Assembly (NCBI RefSeq): GCF_020360975.1
Contig: NW_025408684.1
Span: 744,001-808,000, forward strand
DNA length: 64,000 nt
Source of the DNA: Hirsutella rhossiliensis
Taxonomy: Eukaryota; Ascomycota; Sordariomycetes; Hypocreales; Ophiocordycipitaceae
Direction: 5' to 3'
A program made the position numbers and the translations under genes. This document shows, one piece after another, positions 1 to 11,052 of the stretch (positions within the stretch are counted from its first letter, which is position 1; every line of letters starts with the position of its first letter). The notes below the pieces were generated by a model that did not search any database, had not been told where the DNA came from, and saw nothing but the letters and a program-made list of their open reading frames with translations.

Positions 1-467
1 ATCCCATGACCGGTTTGGTCCCCGATTCAGCCCACTTCTTCAAATTCATGCTGGTCCTGGTGCTGTTCAACTTGGCCGCCGCGGCCATATGTCTCTTCAT
101 CGGGATTGTGTGCAAAGACGGAAGTGTCGCCAACTTGATTGGAAGCTTGGTGATGTTGTTCAGTCTCCTCTTTGCCGGATTCCTGCTCAACCACGACGCC
201 ACACCTGCCGGAGCACTATGGCTGCAGACCCTGTCCATCTTTCACTATGGTTTCGAGTCTCTCATCGTCAACGAAGTGGTGGAGCTCACCCTTGTCGACA
301 AGAAGTATGGACTGGACATCACCGTTCCGGGCGCCGCCATTCTCAGTTCTTTTGGATTCGACAATAGCGCACTTTGGGCCGACATTCGAAATCTCGGCAT
401 CTTTGCTCTCTCATTCATCATTCTAGCGTACGCAGCCATGCATGTTCTCCTTGTTGAGAAGCGATAG
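1..467 (+). CDS. ABC transporter, ABCG/Adp1-like, C-terminal part (5' end outside window)
   Basis: The frame is open from the window edge to a TAG at 465-467, so this is the last ~155 residues of a longer protein. It contains several hydrophobic segments (about residues 10-35, 42-60 and 125-148 of the visible part) and ends in the short basic tail LLVEKR. The stretch [20 protein letters not shown] followed by [13 protein letters not shown] resembles the last membrane domain of fungal half-size ABCG transporters of the Adp1 type, where an extracellular loop precedes the final helix. The nucleotide-binding domain must lie upstream of the window. The gene converges on the minus-strand mS26-like gene with 280 bp between the stops. 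Assignment to ABCG is firm from topology and motifs; the Adp1 subgroup and the substrate are inferred. Confidence 0.8.
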   Translation, partial: PMTGLVPDSAHFFKFMLVLVLFNLAAAAICLFIGIVCKDGSVANLIGSLVMLFSLLFAGFLLNHDATPAGALWLQTLSIFHYGFESLIVNEVVELTLVDKKYGLDITVPGAAILSSFGFDNSALWADIRNLGIFALSFIILAYAAMHVLLVEKR

Positions 468-747
468 GACTGTGGCGCGATATGCGATATTAGCCCACGT
501 CGGCCACTGAATGGAGCACATGGAAGGACTACCTGTAAACCTCGAAGGGTAAGTATTTTTCATACCAGTTACGATGTAAATCAAGGCAAGCGGGCTGCGC
601 CCTCTGGACAGCGGCGTTGGAAAGGGTTAGAGTCTAAGAACATTGCTTGAAGAGGGGTACGAGTCCTTGGATTGATTGTGCGCTGGCTGTTGCTACCTGT
701 ACATTGACGTAGATCACGAACTCGCAGTTTCAGTGCGAGACAAGCCA

Positions 748-1668
748 CTATACCATCTTCCCGCCTGTGAGATCCTCTGCAATCTTTTTGTGTCGGTTGA
801 CGGACCGGTCATACTCAGTCTCATAGTAAGCCATGAGTTTGGTCGAAGAGCCCGAGGTAGCCTCTAACATGTTGGCGATGGAGGGTGGCTTGCCATAGAT
901 GCCCCAGATATTCCCGGTGGTGCCGTACCGATTGTTGGCTCGACTCTGCATCGAGAAATAGTCCTCATGGAATATCCGGTCGATTTCGGCCTTGAGCTCG
1001 TTTTCCTGAACAATGAAGCCGGATGCGCTTATGTACAGCTCCATGAGTGCATCGCGGCGGGCCTCGCGCTTGGCGCTCTCCCGAGCCAACACCTTAGTGC
1101 GGCTCCGGTCAGCACGCGAGAAGCGCTCAGGGTCCGGGTATACTTTGGTGTCCAGCATCGCGTCAAGGACAGTGGTCCGAGTCAATCGCTCATCCTCCCG
1201 CTCCGGCGCCTCTGCAGCTCGTCTGTGTTCTTCGAATTTGCTGGTCACGCGATGGTGGCGAACATTGTCGCTCTTGGTTCGCCGCTTCCAGAGGGCTCGC
1301 AAGCCGGACTTGAGGTTGTTTCTTCTGGTTTCTGCCAATTCATATTTCCATTTCTGGGCTTCGTTTGACGGCTCGAGATGATTGGTCGGCTCCGGGGCGG
1401 TACGTTGAATGTACTCGGGGCGTATTTTCTTGTTACCTTCGAGCCGTGGAAATATTTCACGAGGAACAGGCAGATGGCCTCGAACGCGTGGTAGCCTTTT
1501 CTCTTCCGACTGAGGGGGACTCGAGAGGCGGATGTAAGAGGGAGATTCGGGGGGGATGGAATTTGAGCGGATGGGCTGCGTGGTCGAGAAGGCTCGAGAT
1601 GCTCCGAAGAGATGGATAAGAGCAGGTCGAATGCACGGTCCAGTGGAGGGGAGAGACGGGAGAGACAT
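748..1668 (-). CDS. Mitochondrial small-subunit ribosomal protein mS26/Pet123-like
   Basis: A single-exon reading frame of 306 codons. The frame is open further upstream, but only from a GTG; the first ATG is at 1668, and the protein from there begins MSLPSLPSTGPCIRPALIHLF followed by ASRAFSTTQ, a typical arginine-rich, acid-free mitochondrial presequence. The middle (about residues 95-240) is strongly charged and probably helical (KRRTKSDNVRHHR, EHRRAAEAPEREDERL, REARRDALMELY). Near the C-terminus is a conserved-looking GNIWGIYGKPPSIANML stretch. The overall plan, and the GHLPVPREIFPRREG-like segment after the presequence, resemble fungal mS26 (Pet123), a structural protein of the mitoribosomal small subunit in the matrix. 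No catalytic motif is present. It is transcribed divergently from NOG2 across 313 bp. The family call is from memory of the family. Confidence 0.6.
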   Translation of the reverse strand: MSLPSLPSTGPCIRPALIHLFGASRAFSTTQPIRSNSIPPESPSYIRLSSPPQSEEKRLPRVRGHLPVPREIFPRLEGNKKIRPEYIQRTAPEPTNHLEPSNEAQKWKYELAETRRNNLKSGLRALWKRRTKSDNVRHHRVTSKFEEHRRAAEAPEREDERLTRTTVLDAMLDTKVYPDPERFSRADRSRTKVLARESAKREARRDALMELYISASGFIVQENELKAEIDRIFHEDYFSMQSRANNRYGTTGNIWGIYGKPPSIANMLEATSGSSTKLMAYYETEYDRSVNRHKKIAEDLTGGKMV

Positions 1669-1981
1669 CTTGGCGAGTCTCTTCAGGTCCCGTTGCGATG
1701 CTTCATTGGGCGGCGAAAGTAAGTAAAGGCTTTCTACCACCTGGGCGAAGTTGTAAATTGGAGCTGGCGGATTATCCACCCCCGACCTCCGATGCGCAGT
1801 AGGTGAAGGTCGGCAGCCACTGGTTTGCGAAAAGGGGGGGCCTCTTATCGATACTCAATTTTTTTCCCAGTCAATTTGGCGCGCACACACAGCCGTTTTA
1901 GCAACCCATCACAGCCTACTCACTCATTCACCGCACTTCATTTCCACTTCCTCGAGCGGTTGACGAGGTGAACGCATCGCC
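1669..1981. promoter_or_regulatory. Shared intergenic region between divergent mS26-like and NOG2 genes
   Basis: Only 313 bp separate the two start codons, so both promoters must lie here. A T-rich tract (about 1857-1866) followed by GTCAATTTGGCGCGC lies roughly 110 bp before the NOG2 start. No clear TATA box is visible for either gene, as is common for fungal housekeeping promoters. Confidence 0.55.
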
Positions 1982-4008
1982 ATGGGTACTGGAAAGAAGG
2001 AAGCCACTAGGCGTGTCCGCCAGGGCAAGACCGGCGATGGCCTCGGCAATGTTCGTGTCAAGGGCGAAAACTTTTATCGGTATGTACTTCCCAATGCTGT
2101 GCTGCCTGGCGCGGACGACAGCGGCCGGCTGACGAGACCGCAGCGATGCGAAAAAGGTCAAGACCCTGAGCATGTACAAGGATGGACAGGTGCAAAGAAA
2201 TGCCGATGGACAGATCACCAAGGCTGCGTCGTACCAGTCGCGGGATGTGCCGAAGGCTCGAATCGAACCGAACCGCAGGTGGTTCACCAACACACGAGTC
2301 GTCTCGCAAGATACCTTAAAGGCGTTCCGCGAGGCCATGGCGGAAAAGGCAAACGACCCGTACCAGGTCCTTCTCAAGTCAAACAAGCTCCCTATGAGCC
2401 TCATTCGCGACGGCCAAGACTCCAATGGCATCAAGCAGCACAAAGCCAAGATGACCGTGGAGAGCTCTCCTTTTGCCGGGGTCTTTGGGCCCAAAGCTCA
2501 GCGCAAGCGCGTGAAATTAGGCGTCGGGAGCCTGGCTGACCTGGCCGACGACACGGAAAAAAGCATGGACTCGTATCAAGATCGAATGGAGCAGGCAAAA
2601 CTGTTGAGCGGCACGTCCGGCCAAGATGGTGAAGGCTCAGTCTCAATGGCCATCGAGCCCGTTTTCGACAAGGGCCAGAGCAAAAGAATCTGGAACGAGC
2701 TGTACAAGGTCATCGACTCCTCCGACGTCGTCATACACGTGCTCGACGCGCGAGATCCCGTGGGAACTCGCTGCAGAAGCGTCGAGAAATATCTCAAGGA
2801 GGAAGCACCGCACAAGCATTTGATCTTCGTTCTGAACAAATGTGATCTGGTTCCGACTAGCGTTGCGGTAAGTTTTGTTCAGCGTTTATCATCCTGCTTC
2901 AACACCGAAGGCACCCAATGTTCTTTGTCAGGACTCCTTCGACAATATGTTGTCCAAGTGGAGGTTGTCTGTTATAACATTGGGAGATTGATAATTGCCA
3001 TTCTCGAAGGCCCTAGCTTCTTGTTGGTGGCTGACGGAGGCCGTTCTGGTCGCCGTCATGAGATGGTACGCGGGTCAAATGAGTTGAAACTTGCGGATGT
3101 CTTTCACGTGAAAGACAACGACCGGGGGTTTCTTAGTGATGGCTTGCACATTTCTTGTTGAATTTGATCACTTCTCTTGCGTTAAGCTCTTGGGACTAAC
3201 AAGACGTTCGCAGGCTGGATGGGTGCGCAGTCTCTCCAAGGAATATCCGACACTTGCTTTCCACGCTAGCATTACCAACTCGTTCGGCAAGGGTTCTCTG
3301 ATTCAGCTTCTTCGACAATTCTCCAGTCTCCATTCGGACAGGAAGCAGATATCTGTGGGATTGATCGGGGGGCCCAATACCGGGAAGTCGTCCATCATTA
3401 ACACCCTGCTGAAGAAAAAGGTGTGCACTGTTGCTCCCATTCCCGGGGAGACCAAGGTGTGGCAATACGTGAGCCTCATGAAGCGCATTTATCTCATCGA
3501 CTGCCCCGGTGTCGTCCCCCCCTCAAGCACGGACACGCCTACGGATCTGGTACTACGAGGAGTTGTGCGCGTGGAAAAAGTGGAGCACCCGGAGCAGTAC
3601 ATATCTGCTCTCCTGAGCCGGGTGAAACGCCAGCACATGGAGAGGACTTATGAGCTCAAGGGCTGGGAGAATGCCACTGAGCTCCTGGAACTACTTGCGA
3701 GAAAGGGTGGTCGGTTGCTCCGTGGGGGAGAACCAGACTTGGACGGAGTGGCAAAGATGATGTTGAACGACTTCATGAGGGGCAAGATTCCATGGTTTAC
3801 GCCCGCTCCCACGGCGGAAGGCGAGGAAACGGATTCCGTGGCGGGGCGCAACGGCAGGCTGGGGGAAATGCCCCGGAAGCGAAGTCGAGCCGAGTCTCTG
3901 GGTAAGCTGGACACACCATCGGCCATGGAGCCGGCAATCGGATCCGAGACGGGGAGCGACGAAGTATTCGGGGGATTCGGCTGTGATACCGAGGAGGCGC
4001 AGTCGTGA
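1982..4008 (+). CDS. NOG2: Nucleolar GTP-binding protein 2 (60S subunit assembly GTPase)
   Basis: Three exons, 1982-2079, 2144-2867 and 3214-4008, give 538 residues. Intron 1 (2080-2143) is GTATGT..CAG and joins NFYR to DAKK; intron 2 (2868-3213) is GTAAGT..GCAG with a CTAAC branch site, joining LVPTSVA to AGWV. The protein starts [11 protein letters not shown] and carries the N-terminal NGP1NT-type region, then a circularly permuted G domain: G4 NKCD (264-267) precedes G1 GGPNTGKSS (326-334) and G3 DCPG (370-373). DARDP lies upstream of G4 as in the YlqF/Nog2 family. Nog2 is known to bind late nuclear pre-60S particles and act as a checkpoint before export. The C-terminal ~100 residues are acidic and low complexity. 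Identification rests on order and identity of motifs and is secure. Confidence 0.95.
2868..3213 (+). other. Long second intron of NOG2 with an 18-bp perfect palindrome
   Basis: At 346 nt this intron is three to six times longer than the other introns in the window (56-134 nt). It has good GTAAGT and CTAAC..GCAG signals. At 3099-3116 it holds GTCTTTCACGTGAAAGAC, a perfect palindrome centred on an E-box-like CACGTG. No clear snoRNA C/D box pair in the right order was found. Confidence 0.8.
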
Positions 4009-5917
4009 AGTCGTTGACTTGAGGCGATGGCAGCGTTTGCACAAAATGATGGAGGGTATTTTGTGATGCGCAGTGTCTTGTTCAGCCACAACTTTGTCGC
4101 CGACAAGAGGCGAAATGCTTTTTGGACACGATACGACCCGGCCGACCAGCAACGCACCTGCGGCGCTGACATACATGGATGGACGACGTGAGTCTCAGGT
4201 CGTTAAACGGGCTCCGCGTTGCTTCGGCCAGTCTGGGCCCAGGAGTGCCCTCAGATAGCACCCAGGCACTGGGGATCTATGGGCATCCTTTCTCGCGGCT
4301 ATCCCAACGAACCAGCCATACGCAATCTCACGCGGCCGACAGGAACCGACCCAAAGCCCACGTGGAGCTTGCGAGGCCAAGGATGGCATGGGACAGACCA
4401 TTACGCACGCACATGAACGAGGAGTGGGCACCGTTCGTTCCCGCGGTATCAGACTCGGCTCTTAACTGCCCCGCGACTGGAGCGACTTGGCGAGCCCAGA
4501 GCCGTGTTGCGGCAGCCAAGGCGGACGGCTAAATTGCTTGGCCGGTGGTCGTGGCGGGCCATCAACCGCCTCTCCCTCCTGCCGGCCGTTTTGAGATCAA
4601 CGACGCTCATCTTGTCCCCAAGCCGCCTGCGTTGAACATGTCAATCATCCGGGCGGGTGGGCTGAGCAGCCGCTGTTCAGCCGATGCCGGGCAAAGTCGA
4701 GCTTAAATGGCCGCTCCCCGCGTCGGTCGTCGGCCGCCTCGCGGGGGAGAGCAGCAACTCTGACGGGTTGTGGTGGTTCAGCACGTAGGAGCGGCGACTT
4801 GACGCCGAGTGTCGGGAAACCATTATATGATTAACCCCAAAGAATCTCCGCCTTCATCGCTGCTCAACAATGTCGTATCCTTCACGTCCACGGTGCGACA
4901 CGTTGTCCCGCATGGCTCCCAGGCTGCCGAGCCGCCAACCAGGAACTGAGTGATGGATAATTCGCTTCTGTTTCTGATCAAATTGCCCAATGCACCGCGT
5001 CATTCGGGGTGGTCAGGGTGATACGGGGGTCTCATCGGCAACATGGGAAGCTTGGCAGCTCTAGGCCCAACATAGCGTGCAAGCCCCAGCTGCGTTTGTG
5101 GGACGCGCGAGAAAAAGGGAGGAGGCTGCGTCTTGGGTGTACCGTTCCCCGTGTCCTGAAGGGGGTCTAAAAATCACAGGACAAAGAGCTCATTGTTCGG
5201 CGTCCAGGGGCTCCGGGGAGGATACAGCCGACTCTGACGGCCGGCCGGCCTGTCGGGGGCCCCTGCGACAGTCGAGGCAACGTCTCTCTGTTCTTCACTC
5301 GCCAGGTATTACTTCAATCAAAGGTCCGTCGCGTTGCGTACCAGACAACTCTGCCGGCCAACACGCCCGACGTCCTTGTTGCACGGCCTGGACGCGGTGC
5401 CCCGGTGGCCCCCATGCGGAGCTGAGCCGCCCCTTCGCCAAGCTGAACATTGTCTCGGCCCTGCTGCGTGTCTCTGGTGGTGCGGATATTTCACCCGCGG
5501 CCGGCAGATGCACGCGCTGTGTACTCTGTACGGCACCTCCAGCCTTTTACACGGCCTTTCGCCAGAAGCCGAACAGCCAGTTCGCGACAAGGAATCGGTC
5601 CGTTTTTCAGCGTGTGGCTTCATCCGACCTTTGACGTTCCTGTAGACAAATAAAGTCGTGTATTCTCGCCACTTTGCGGCAAGATCAACGCCCGTGGTAT
5701 TTGCGGCGCCCTCGCGGTGGTCACTTCAGAGTCCAAGACGCAGAGGCCTGGCTCTCGCCGGCATATATACGCGTCGAGCCACCATTGCCTTCTTCTCTGG
5801 GAGCTTCAAATGCTCCATATAGTCTCTACCTTTTCTCGCGCAGTGGTTTCCAGGCGTGGAATCCCTAGAGCACTGTCACACTCTCTCGCTCTGTGGGCAG
5901 GCAAGCATCCAGGTACA
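4009..5917. other. Intergenic stretch, no supported gene
   Basis: About 1.9 kb of mixed-composition DNA between NOG2 and the But2-domain gene. Several short frames are open by chance on both strands, but none has a credible domain, splice structure or start context. The last part is the promoter of the downstream gene: a TATA-like CATATATACG lies at about 5761-5770, roughly 150 bp before its ATG. Confidence 0.6.
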
Positions 5918-6961
5918 ATGATACCATTATTATTGTCTCTCGGCACGCATGTCGTGGCCAATGCTTTGGCCGTTGGCAAGTCGGGCTGTCCGCTACACTT
6001 GACTGTCGGCGGCGCCGTTTCTGGTCCCGTGGGCCAAATCGCCAGCGGTCAGGCCAGAGCAGGCACGGGCATCGAGGCGGCAACGTTTGAACTTCGTGGG
6101 AGCCATCTGGTTGATTCCCATGGCCGGGGCTGTTGGTGGACCCGTAAGTCCCGAGGGGCATCCATCTAGCCCGACTCAGTTGGCCTCTTGCCCCTGCTGA
6201 CGATGCTCGGGATGCCAGCTCCCACAGGTATTCTGCAGTGCGACGACGGACAGAAGCCGGACAACGGATTCACGATTGGCTGCGACGGCACCGTCCACTA
6301 CAACAACCAAACAGCCTTCCACGAATGCGGGACAGCGGACCGGGATCAGCACAACATCTACCTCGAACCCAAGGGCGTCAACTGTGCGCCAGCGGCGCTC
6401 AAGGCAGACTCGTGCGCCCAAGCCAACTGTTCCTCTTCGCCGCCAATGACGAAGCCGGCGCCGACGCCCCCAAAGACTTGCCCTGCAGACCTCGGCGGGC
6501 CCTTTGAGTTCCCCCACCTCATCGTGCCCGTGGACAGGGCTCAGCCCGACAGGGTTGCCGGCACGTCCTACTTTGGCGAGGCGTCGTCGACCGTTTCCTC
6601 CATCTTCAACTTCGACATCCCCTCTGGCGACCGTGGCAAGAGCTGCAGCCTTGTCTTCTTGTTTCCCCAGCAGAGTCATCTCGACACATCCTCGTCCACT
6701 GTCGCCGGCACCGGCCAGTTACAGTTCACAGCGCTCCGGTCTGCCGCCTCGAAGAATAGCACGTACAACACCAAGCCGGCCGAGGACCGGTCCTTGCTCA
6801 ACGTGACCGCGGTCCCGGGAAACAACTACACCGTCGACTCGTTTGACTGCCCCGCGGGCCAGCAAGTCACCATTGAGATGTCGGCTGCCGAGCACACCAG
6901 TCTCAGGTACTTCCAGGACTCTAATTCATCGCCCATCGGGCTGTACATTACCAAGTGCTAG
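5918..6961 (+). CDS. Secreted But2-domain (cell-surface-type) protein
   Basis: Two exons, 5918-6143 and 6219-6961, give 322 residues; the 75-nt intron is GTAAGT..CCAG with a CTGAC branch site and joins GRGCWW-T to PPTGILQCDDG. The first ~17 residues (MIPLLLSLGTHVVANALA) form a signal peptide. Residues 20-165 are a cysteine-containing module with VGQIASGQARAG, the DSHGRGC motif and a GFTIGCDGTVHY repeat-like segment, as seen in many secreted fungal wall proteins. A Pro/Thr/Lys linker (PPMTKPAPTPPKTCPA) leads to a C-terminal domain with PFEFPHLIVPVD and FNFDIPSG that matches the But2 C-terminal family; the last residues are YITKC. It probably acts outside the cell or in the wall. No enzymatic motif is seen and the molecular role is unknown. 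Confidence 0.82.
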
Positions 6962-7459
6962 ATGTCGTGGCAGGAGGCGTGTTGATGGGTCATTTGCAGC
7001 TCGCCTCGGCTCGCTTGTTGCTTACCACTTGAGGGCCGAACGTGGTTGTTTATTGGAATACGTCTTGCCTGCGGCAAATTGTACGATTAGTCCACATGCA
7101 GATTGTACGATACTCGAGGCTTTTAAACGCAAACGATTGCCAGTCGTTGGCCGCCCCGGACTGTCTGGACGCAGCCAATCAGGGGATTGCGGGAGCGCCC
7201 GAAGTTGCAAAGGGGAAAAACCACGGGAGCTTTATTATTTGCCCAGTCACGTGTCGACTCGCTGCCGCTGGAGACCTTTGATGAAAGAACTCGAGCGACG
7301 ACTTTCGCCGCTTCTCCCAGTTCCGACGTTCATAAAGCTTCGCCCCTCTCTCCGTGGACCTACAAAGTGTCCACTCTACTTTTTTATTGACCATCCTTGC
7401 CCGTTGCGCATTGGCGTCACCCTCGTCGCGGCATCACATACAACTTGGCCTGCGCTGCC
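6962..7459. other. Intergenic region between But2-domain gene and the HTH-like gene
   Basis: About 500 bp holding the 3' end of the upstream gene and the promoter of the next. A pyrimidine-rich stretch (7354-7400, CTCTCTCCG..CTTTTTTATTG) precedes the next start, as is common at fungal transcription starts. A CACGTG motif occurs at about 7248-7253. No further gene is supported. Confidence 0.5.
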
Positions 7460-8136
7460 ATGGGCTCGTCGTCGTCCAAAGCAGTCGCGGCTGCTGGCTG
7501 TGGAACTGCCCCGCGAAAATTCCCATCCAGAGCGCCGGGAGCTGCGATTCCTCCACGCAACGCACGACAAGCCAGGCCGCCGCCGCCTCAGAGCGACGAC
7601 ACCAAGGATCCAGGTGAGAAAAGAGCACTACTTACTCCCCTTTAACTTTGCCCCTCTGGCTACGGAGATGGCACGGGCCTCTCTCGGTCAAGGCAGCTCC
7701 CACTAACGCGATGGCTGCCATAGCAATCCGCACCGACGCCGACTTCGTGTCCGGCGACTTCTCTCGGCGCCTCCACAGCATGGGCATAGTCCAGCCCAAC
7801 CCGACCTTTTCTCCCTCGTCTCAGGCTGCCTCGCCGCCGTCACCGTCCGCCGCAACAGCGCCCTTGTTCCCCGCGGCCTCCAACAATGCCACGCTCTCCG
7901 TCCTTGAAGCCAGGCGGCTTCTCGAGCAGCAGGCCGCCGAGGATTTGGAGAAGCTGGGCCGGCGCGATTCCCCAGGCCGGCGATTCCTCGACATGCGGAC
8001 CATGGTAGACGCCGTGGAGATGCGGTATCGCGGTACCCCAAACTCGGTCATTGAAAGGAGGCTCGGGCTCGAGTGCGGCATCATGGACAAGCTGGGCCCG
8101 CTCAGCATACTTTCACACCTGTCGACCAGACAGTGA
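7460..8136 (+). CDS. Small fungal protein, N-myristoylation signal plus C-terminal helix-turn-helix-like domain
   Basis: Two exons, 7460-7613 and 7724-8136, give 188 residues. The 110-nt intron is GTGAG..TAG with CTAAC and joins DDTKDP to AIRTDADF. The N-terminus MGSSSSK fits the N-myristoylation consensus (Gly2, Ser6). A proline- and arginine-rich segment follows, then DADFVSGDFSRRLHSMGIVQPNPT, a Ser/Pro/Ala linker, and a C-terminal region (about 125-180) with FLDMRTMVDAVEMR and GTPNSVIERRLGLECGIMDKLG that resembles a helix-turn-helix fold. Similar short proteins are widespread in Sordariomycetes and are annotated only as HTH-domain proteins. Myristoylation would place it on membranes, possibly mitochondrial, which argues against a simple transcription factor. 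Function is unknown; the gene model is well supported by the splice fit. Confidence 0.78.
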
Positions 8137-8422
8137 CAGCGACTCGCACCCACGACAGTTATATGCGCTCACCATCCAGCAGCTGGTCTTTTGTATGTTG
8201 ATTACGATTATTTACTCGGCGACGACGAGGTGAAAGAGAGACAAGGAAAGGCAAAGTGTCCATAATCTGTTGCTCGCGCGGCACAGACAATGTACCGCAA
8301 GGCCGGCCAGCAGCCAAAATTTTGCCGACAAACGCCGCTCCCATGCTCTCTGGTGGCCTGGTGTAAAGGGTGGTTGATGCATGCAAAGTCGTAAACGGGC
8401 ATTCCGGGCGTCTCTGCTACCG

Positions 8423-9610
8423 CTACCACGCTGAATGGCCGCCATCGATTCGGAGATCCCCGCCCGTCATGAAGCTACTGGCTTCGCTCAGCAGGAACAC
8501 GGCGGCGCCACGATACTCGCTGGGCAAGCTGAGGCGGTTGAGCATGTTTTCCGTGGGCCACACCTCCTTTCGCTCGGGGAAGTCGTCGAAGAGCGACTGG
8601 AGCATCTGCGTCATGATGTACCCGGGCGAGAGCGTGTTGACACGGATGCCGAACTCGCCCCACTCGGCAGCCAGACTGCGGCACAGTTGGATGACGGCGG
8701 CCTTGGAGGCGTTGTATGCCCTTTTGACGGTTGTCGTTAGCCATTTGCCCGTCACAGGTCCACGTGGGCGAGACGACTTACGGAGCATACATGCCGCGGT
8801 TGGCAATGGTGCCGCTCATGCTGGCGATCAAGCAGATGCTTCCCTTTTGCTTGAGGCGGACCATCTGACGGGCGGCAGCTTGGGCAGTCATGAAGGCGCC
8901 CGTGACGTTGATGCTCATCATCCTGTCCACCTCCTCCGGAGTGTACTCGAGAGCAGGCATCTCGTGGTTGATGCCGGCAGCGGCGATGAGGCCGTCCAAG
9001 TGCCCGGCCTCGTCGGCAATGTTCTCCATGATCTTGTTGAGCTCGGCGACATTGCGGACGTCGGACTGGTGGTAGGTGAGACTGGTGTCGAGCTCGCGTC
9101 GAGCCCGCTTGTAGATTTCGGAAAAGCCAGAGCTCGGGTCGTTGGCAGGCGAAGGAAGCCTGTCGATGCAGTGCACTGCAGGGAGGTGTTAGCCAGGATG
9201 AATCGATTCGCCTCGTGGGTGCGCCGCCAAAGCCGGGGTGGCTAGCTGGACTTGAAGTCGCAAAAAGCCGCCGCCCATGATATGATAGCAACGGCAAGCC
9301 AAGACTCACCGGTTGCGCCGGCCTCGAGCAGTGCCTCGGCCTGGACGAGGCCCAGGCCCCTGGCGCCGCCAGAGACGACAATGACCTTGTCCTTGAGGCT
9401 GAATTCGGGCAGCAGATGAGGCCGAGGGCCTGGGGCGAGGTTTTGTCGAGTGGGGCTGCTGTGCACGGCGCGGCGGGGGAGGGAGTGGAGCCGACCAAAT
9501 GCCGGGGCGGCGACGGGGGAGGAGCACAGGGGCTGCAGGGGCACCGGCAGGGGCACCGGCAGGGGCTGCGGCCGGGCCAGCTGCCTCAGCGCGGGGGCGA
9601 GTCGCAACAT
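8423..9610 (-). CDS. Short-chain dehydrogenase/reductase, arabinitol dehydrogenase/sorbose reductase-like
   Basis: Three exons on the minus strand, 9610-9310, 9175-8782 and 8720-8423, give 330 residues. Introns are GTGAGT..GCAG and GTAAGT..AAAAG (branch GCTAAC). The Rossmann motif SGGARGLG is at residues 80-87, an AAAGIN segment stands in place of NNAG, and the catalytic Ser221, Tyr234 and Lys238 (YNASK) are present with normal spacing. The C-terminus ends GGDLRIDGGHSAW, as in classical tetrameric SDRs. The first ~68 residues are Arg/Pro/Leu-rich with no acidic residues and look like a mitochondrial presequence; they include LPVPLPVPLQPL, encoded by short tandem repeats. The core most resembles fungal D-arabinitol 2-dehydrogenase and SOU-type reductases, which act on polyols or ketoses with NAD(P)(H). 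The substrate is not determinable from sequence alone. Confidence 0.85.
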
Positions 9611-10243
9611 GAGGGCGCGCCTTGTGTATGGCGACTAATAAGATAGGGCTGCGTGCGCCGTGGCGGTGGGAACACGAAGGAGGCGCGAGAGGGCGGACTT
9701 GGGGGAAGGACAGATGCAGAGGGCCGGCTGTATGGGGATGGGAAAGAAAAGAGAAAAAGGGTAGGGAAGGATGGGAATGCAGGACGAGGAGGAAGGGGGA
9801 GCGCCTATTTGTACGAAAGGATGGGCTACGGCAGGATGCTTACGGCAAGTGGCCGAACAAGGCACGGCATGGCGGAGTTTGGAATAGTCGGGTGCGGGCT
9901 GTCTGAGTGGCGTGGCAGCCAACGTTGGGACAGGGCGGAGGAAGCTCGGCGGCGATGATGCGAGTGCAAGTGAGACGATGACAGTTTGCGTGAACGAGGC
10001 GCAGGTTGGTTGTCACGAGGCCCAAGGCTGTGAGATGGAGGGCGGGGAAGTCTGTTGTTGTGGGGAAACCAGGAGGGGTGTTAACAAGGAGGGGCGGGGG
10101 GGCAGGGATCGAAAACGTGTTTTTGCGAGCGACTGCTTCTTTTGGCATTTATTATCGTCGGCATGCAACTGGAGAAGTGCGTGGGGGCCGAGGGAAAGAG
10201 GGAGTTGCGCGGAGGGGCAAGGCCGCGCGCGCCGAGGCTGCAG

Positions 10244-10279
10244 GCAGTCAGTCAGTCAGTCAGTCAGTCTGTCAGTCAG
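10244..10279. repeat. (GTCA)n tetranucleotide tract
   Basis: About eight consecutive GTCA/CAGT units with one GTCT interruption, lying about 75 bp before the much longer GTCT array. The two differ by one base per unit. Confidence 0.9.
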
Positions 10280-10352
10280 CCGTCAGAGAGGGGACGGAAG
10301 CGCTTCCATGGAAGCTTCTTCGGAGATGCATCGACGATGTAGTACCGAACTG

Positions 10353-10504
<152 letters not shown>

Positions 10505-10925
10505 GTCTGGCGCCGCAAGAGGCGCAACGCACGCAATAGCATCCATCATGCACAACAGAGGGCGCGCCAGTCATGGGCTCGCGCGAGAGCAGGAGCTCTC
10601 TCCGGCGGCTCGGGGCTCCTCCCGTGCAGGCTCCTCCCGTGTGTGTGCTGTAACTTACAGTACTGTACATTACTGTCGTACTTGCCGGCTTGGCTCTGGG
10701 GGGGGATTCGTTCCGTCGCAGGTGGTGCTCGCATGTACTGTAACCGTGCTAACAACTATAGTAGTATTACCTAGTAGAAGGCAAAAACTCAATCATCGGG
10801 TGCAGCGGCGTGGTAATTGCGGCGGGCGGGTGCTTACCTAATACATGCTGTGACTAGGTAACTAGTTAACTTATCCGTTAGGGCCTGCCTCTCGAGACGT
10901 CCTTCCCGTCTTTTCGTCTTTCCTC

Positions 10926-11052
10926 AGCAGCAGCAGCGGCAGCAGCAGCAGCAACTCGTCGTCAGCAAGCAGTCAGACGCTGGAAACCCTGAATCAACGT
11001 CGGGACGGCACCTGCTGTGCAACAATAACAACAACGACAACAACAACAACGT
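10926..11052. repeat. CAG and AAC trinucleotide-rich stretch
   Basis: CAG/CGG repeats at about 10926-10952 and AAC/AAT/GAC repeats at about 11022-11052, separated by unique sequence. No supported reading frame uses them. Confidence 0.75.

Noticed and set aside
1669..1779. N-terminal extension of the mS26-like gene
   Set aside because: The extension begins with GTG, not ATG, and the downstream ATG starts directly at a good mitochondrial presequence.
2868..3213. Intronic C/D box snoRNA in NOG2 intron 2
   Set aside because: CTGA and GTGATGG-like motifs occur but in the wrong order and without flanking stem or plausible guide geometry.
5077..5634. 185-codon plus-strand frame upstream of the But2-domain gene
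   Set aside because: GC-rich chance frame with overlapping frames on both strands, no domain, no signal peptide and no splice structure.
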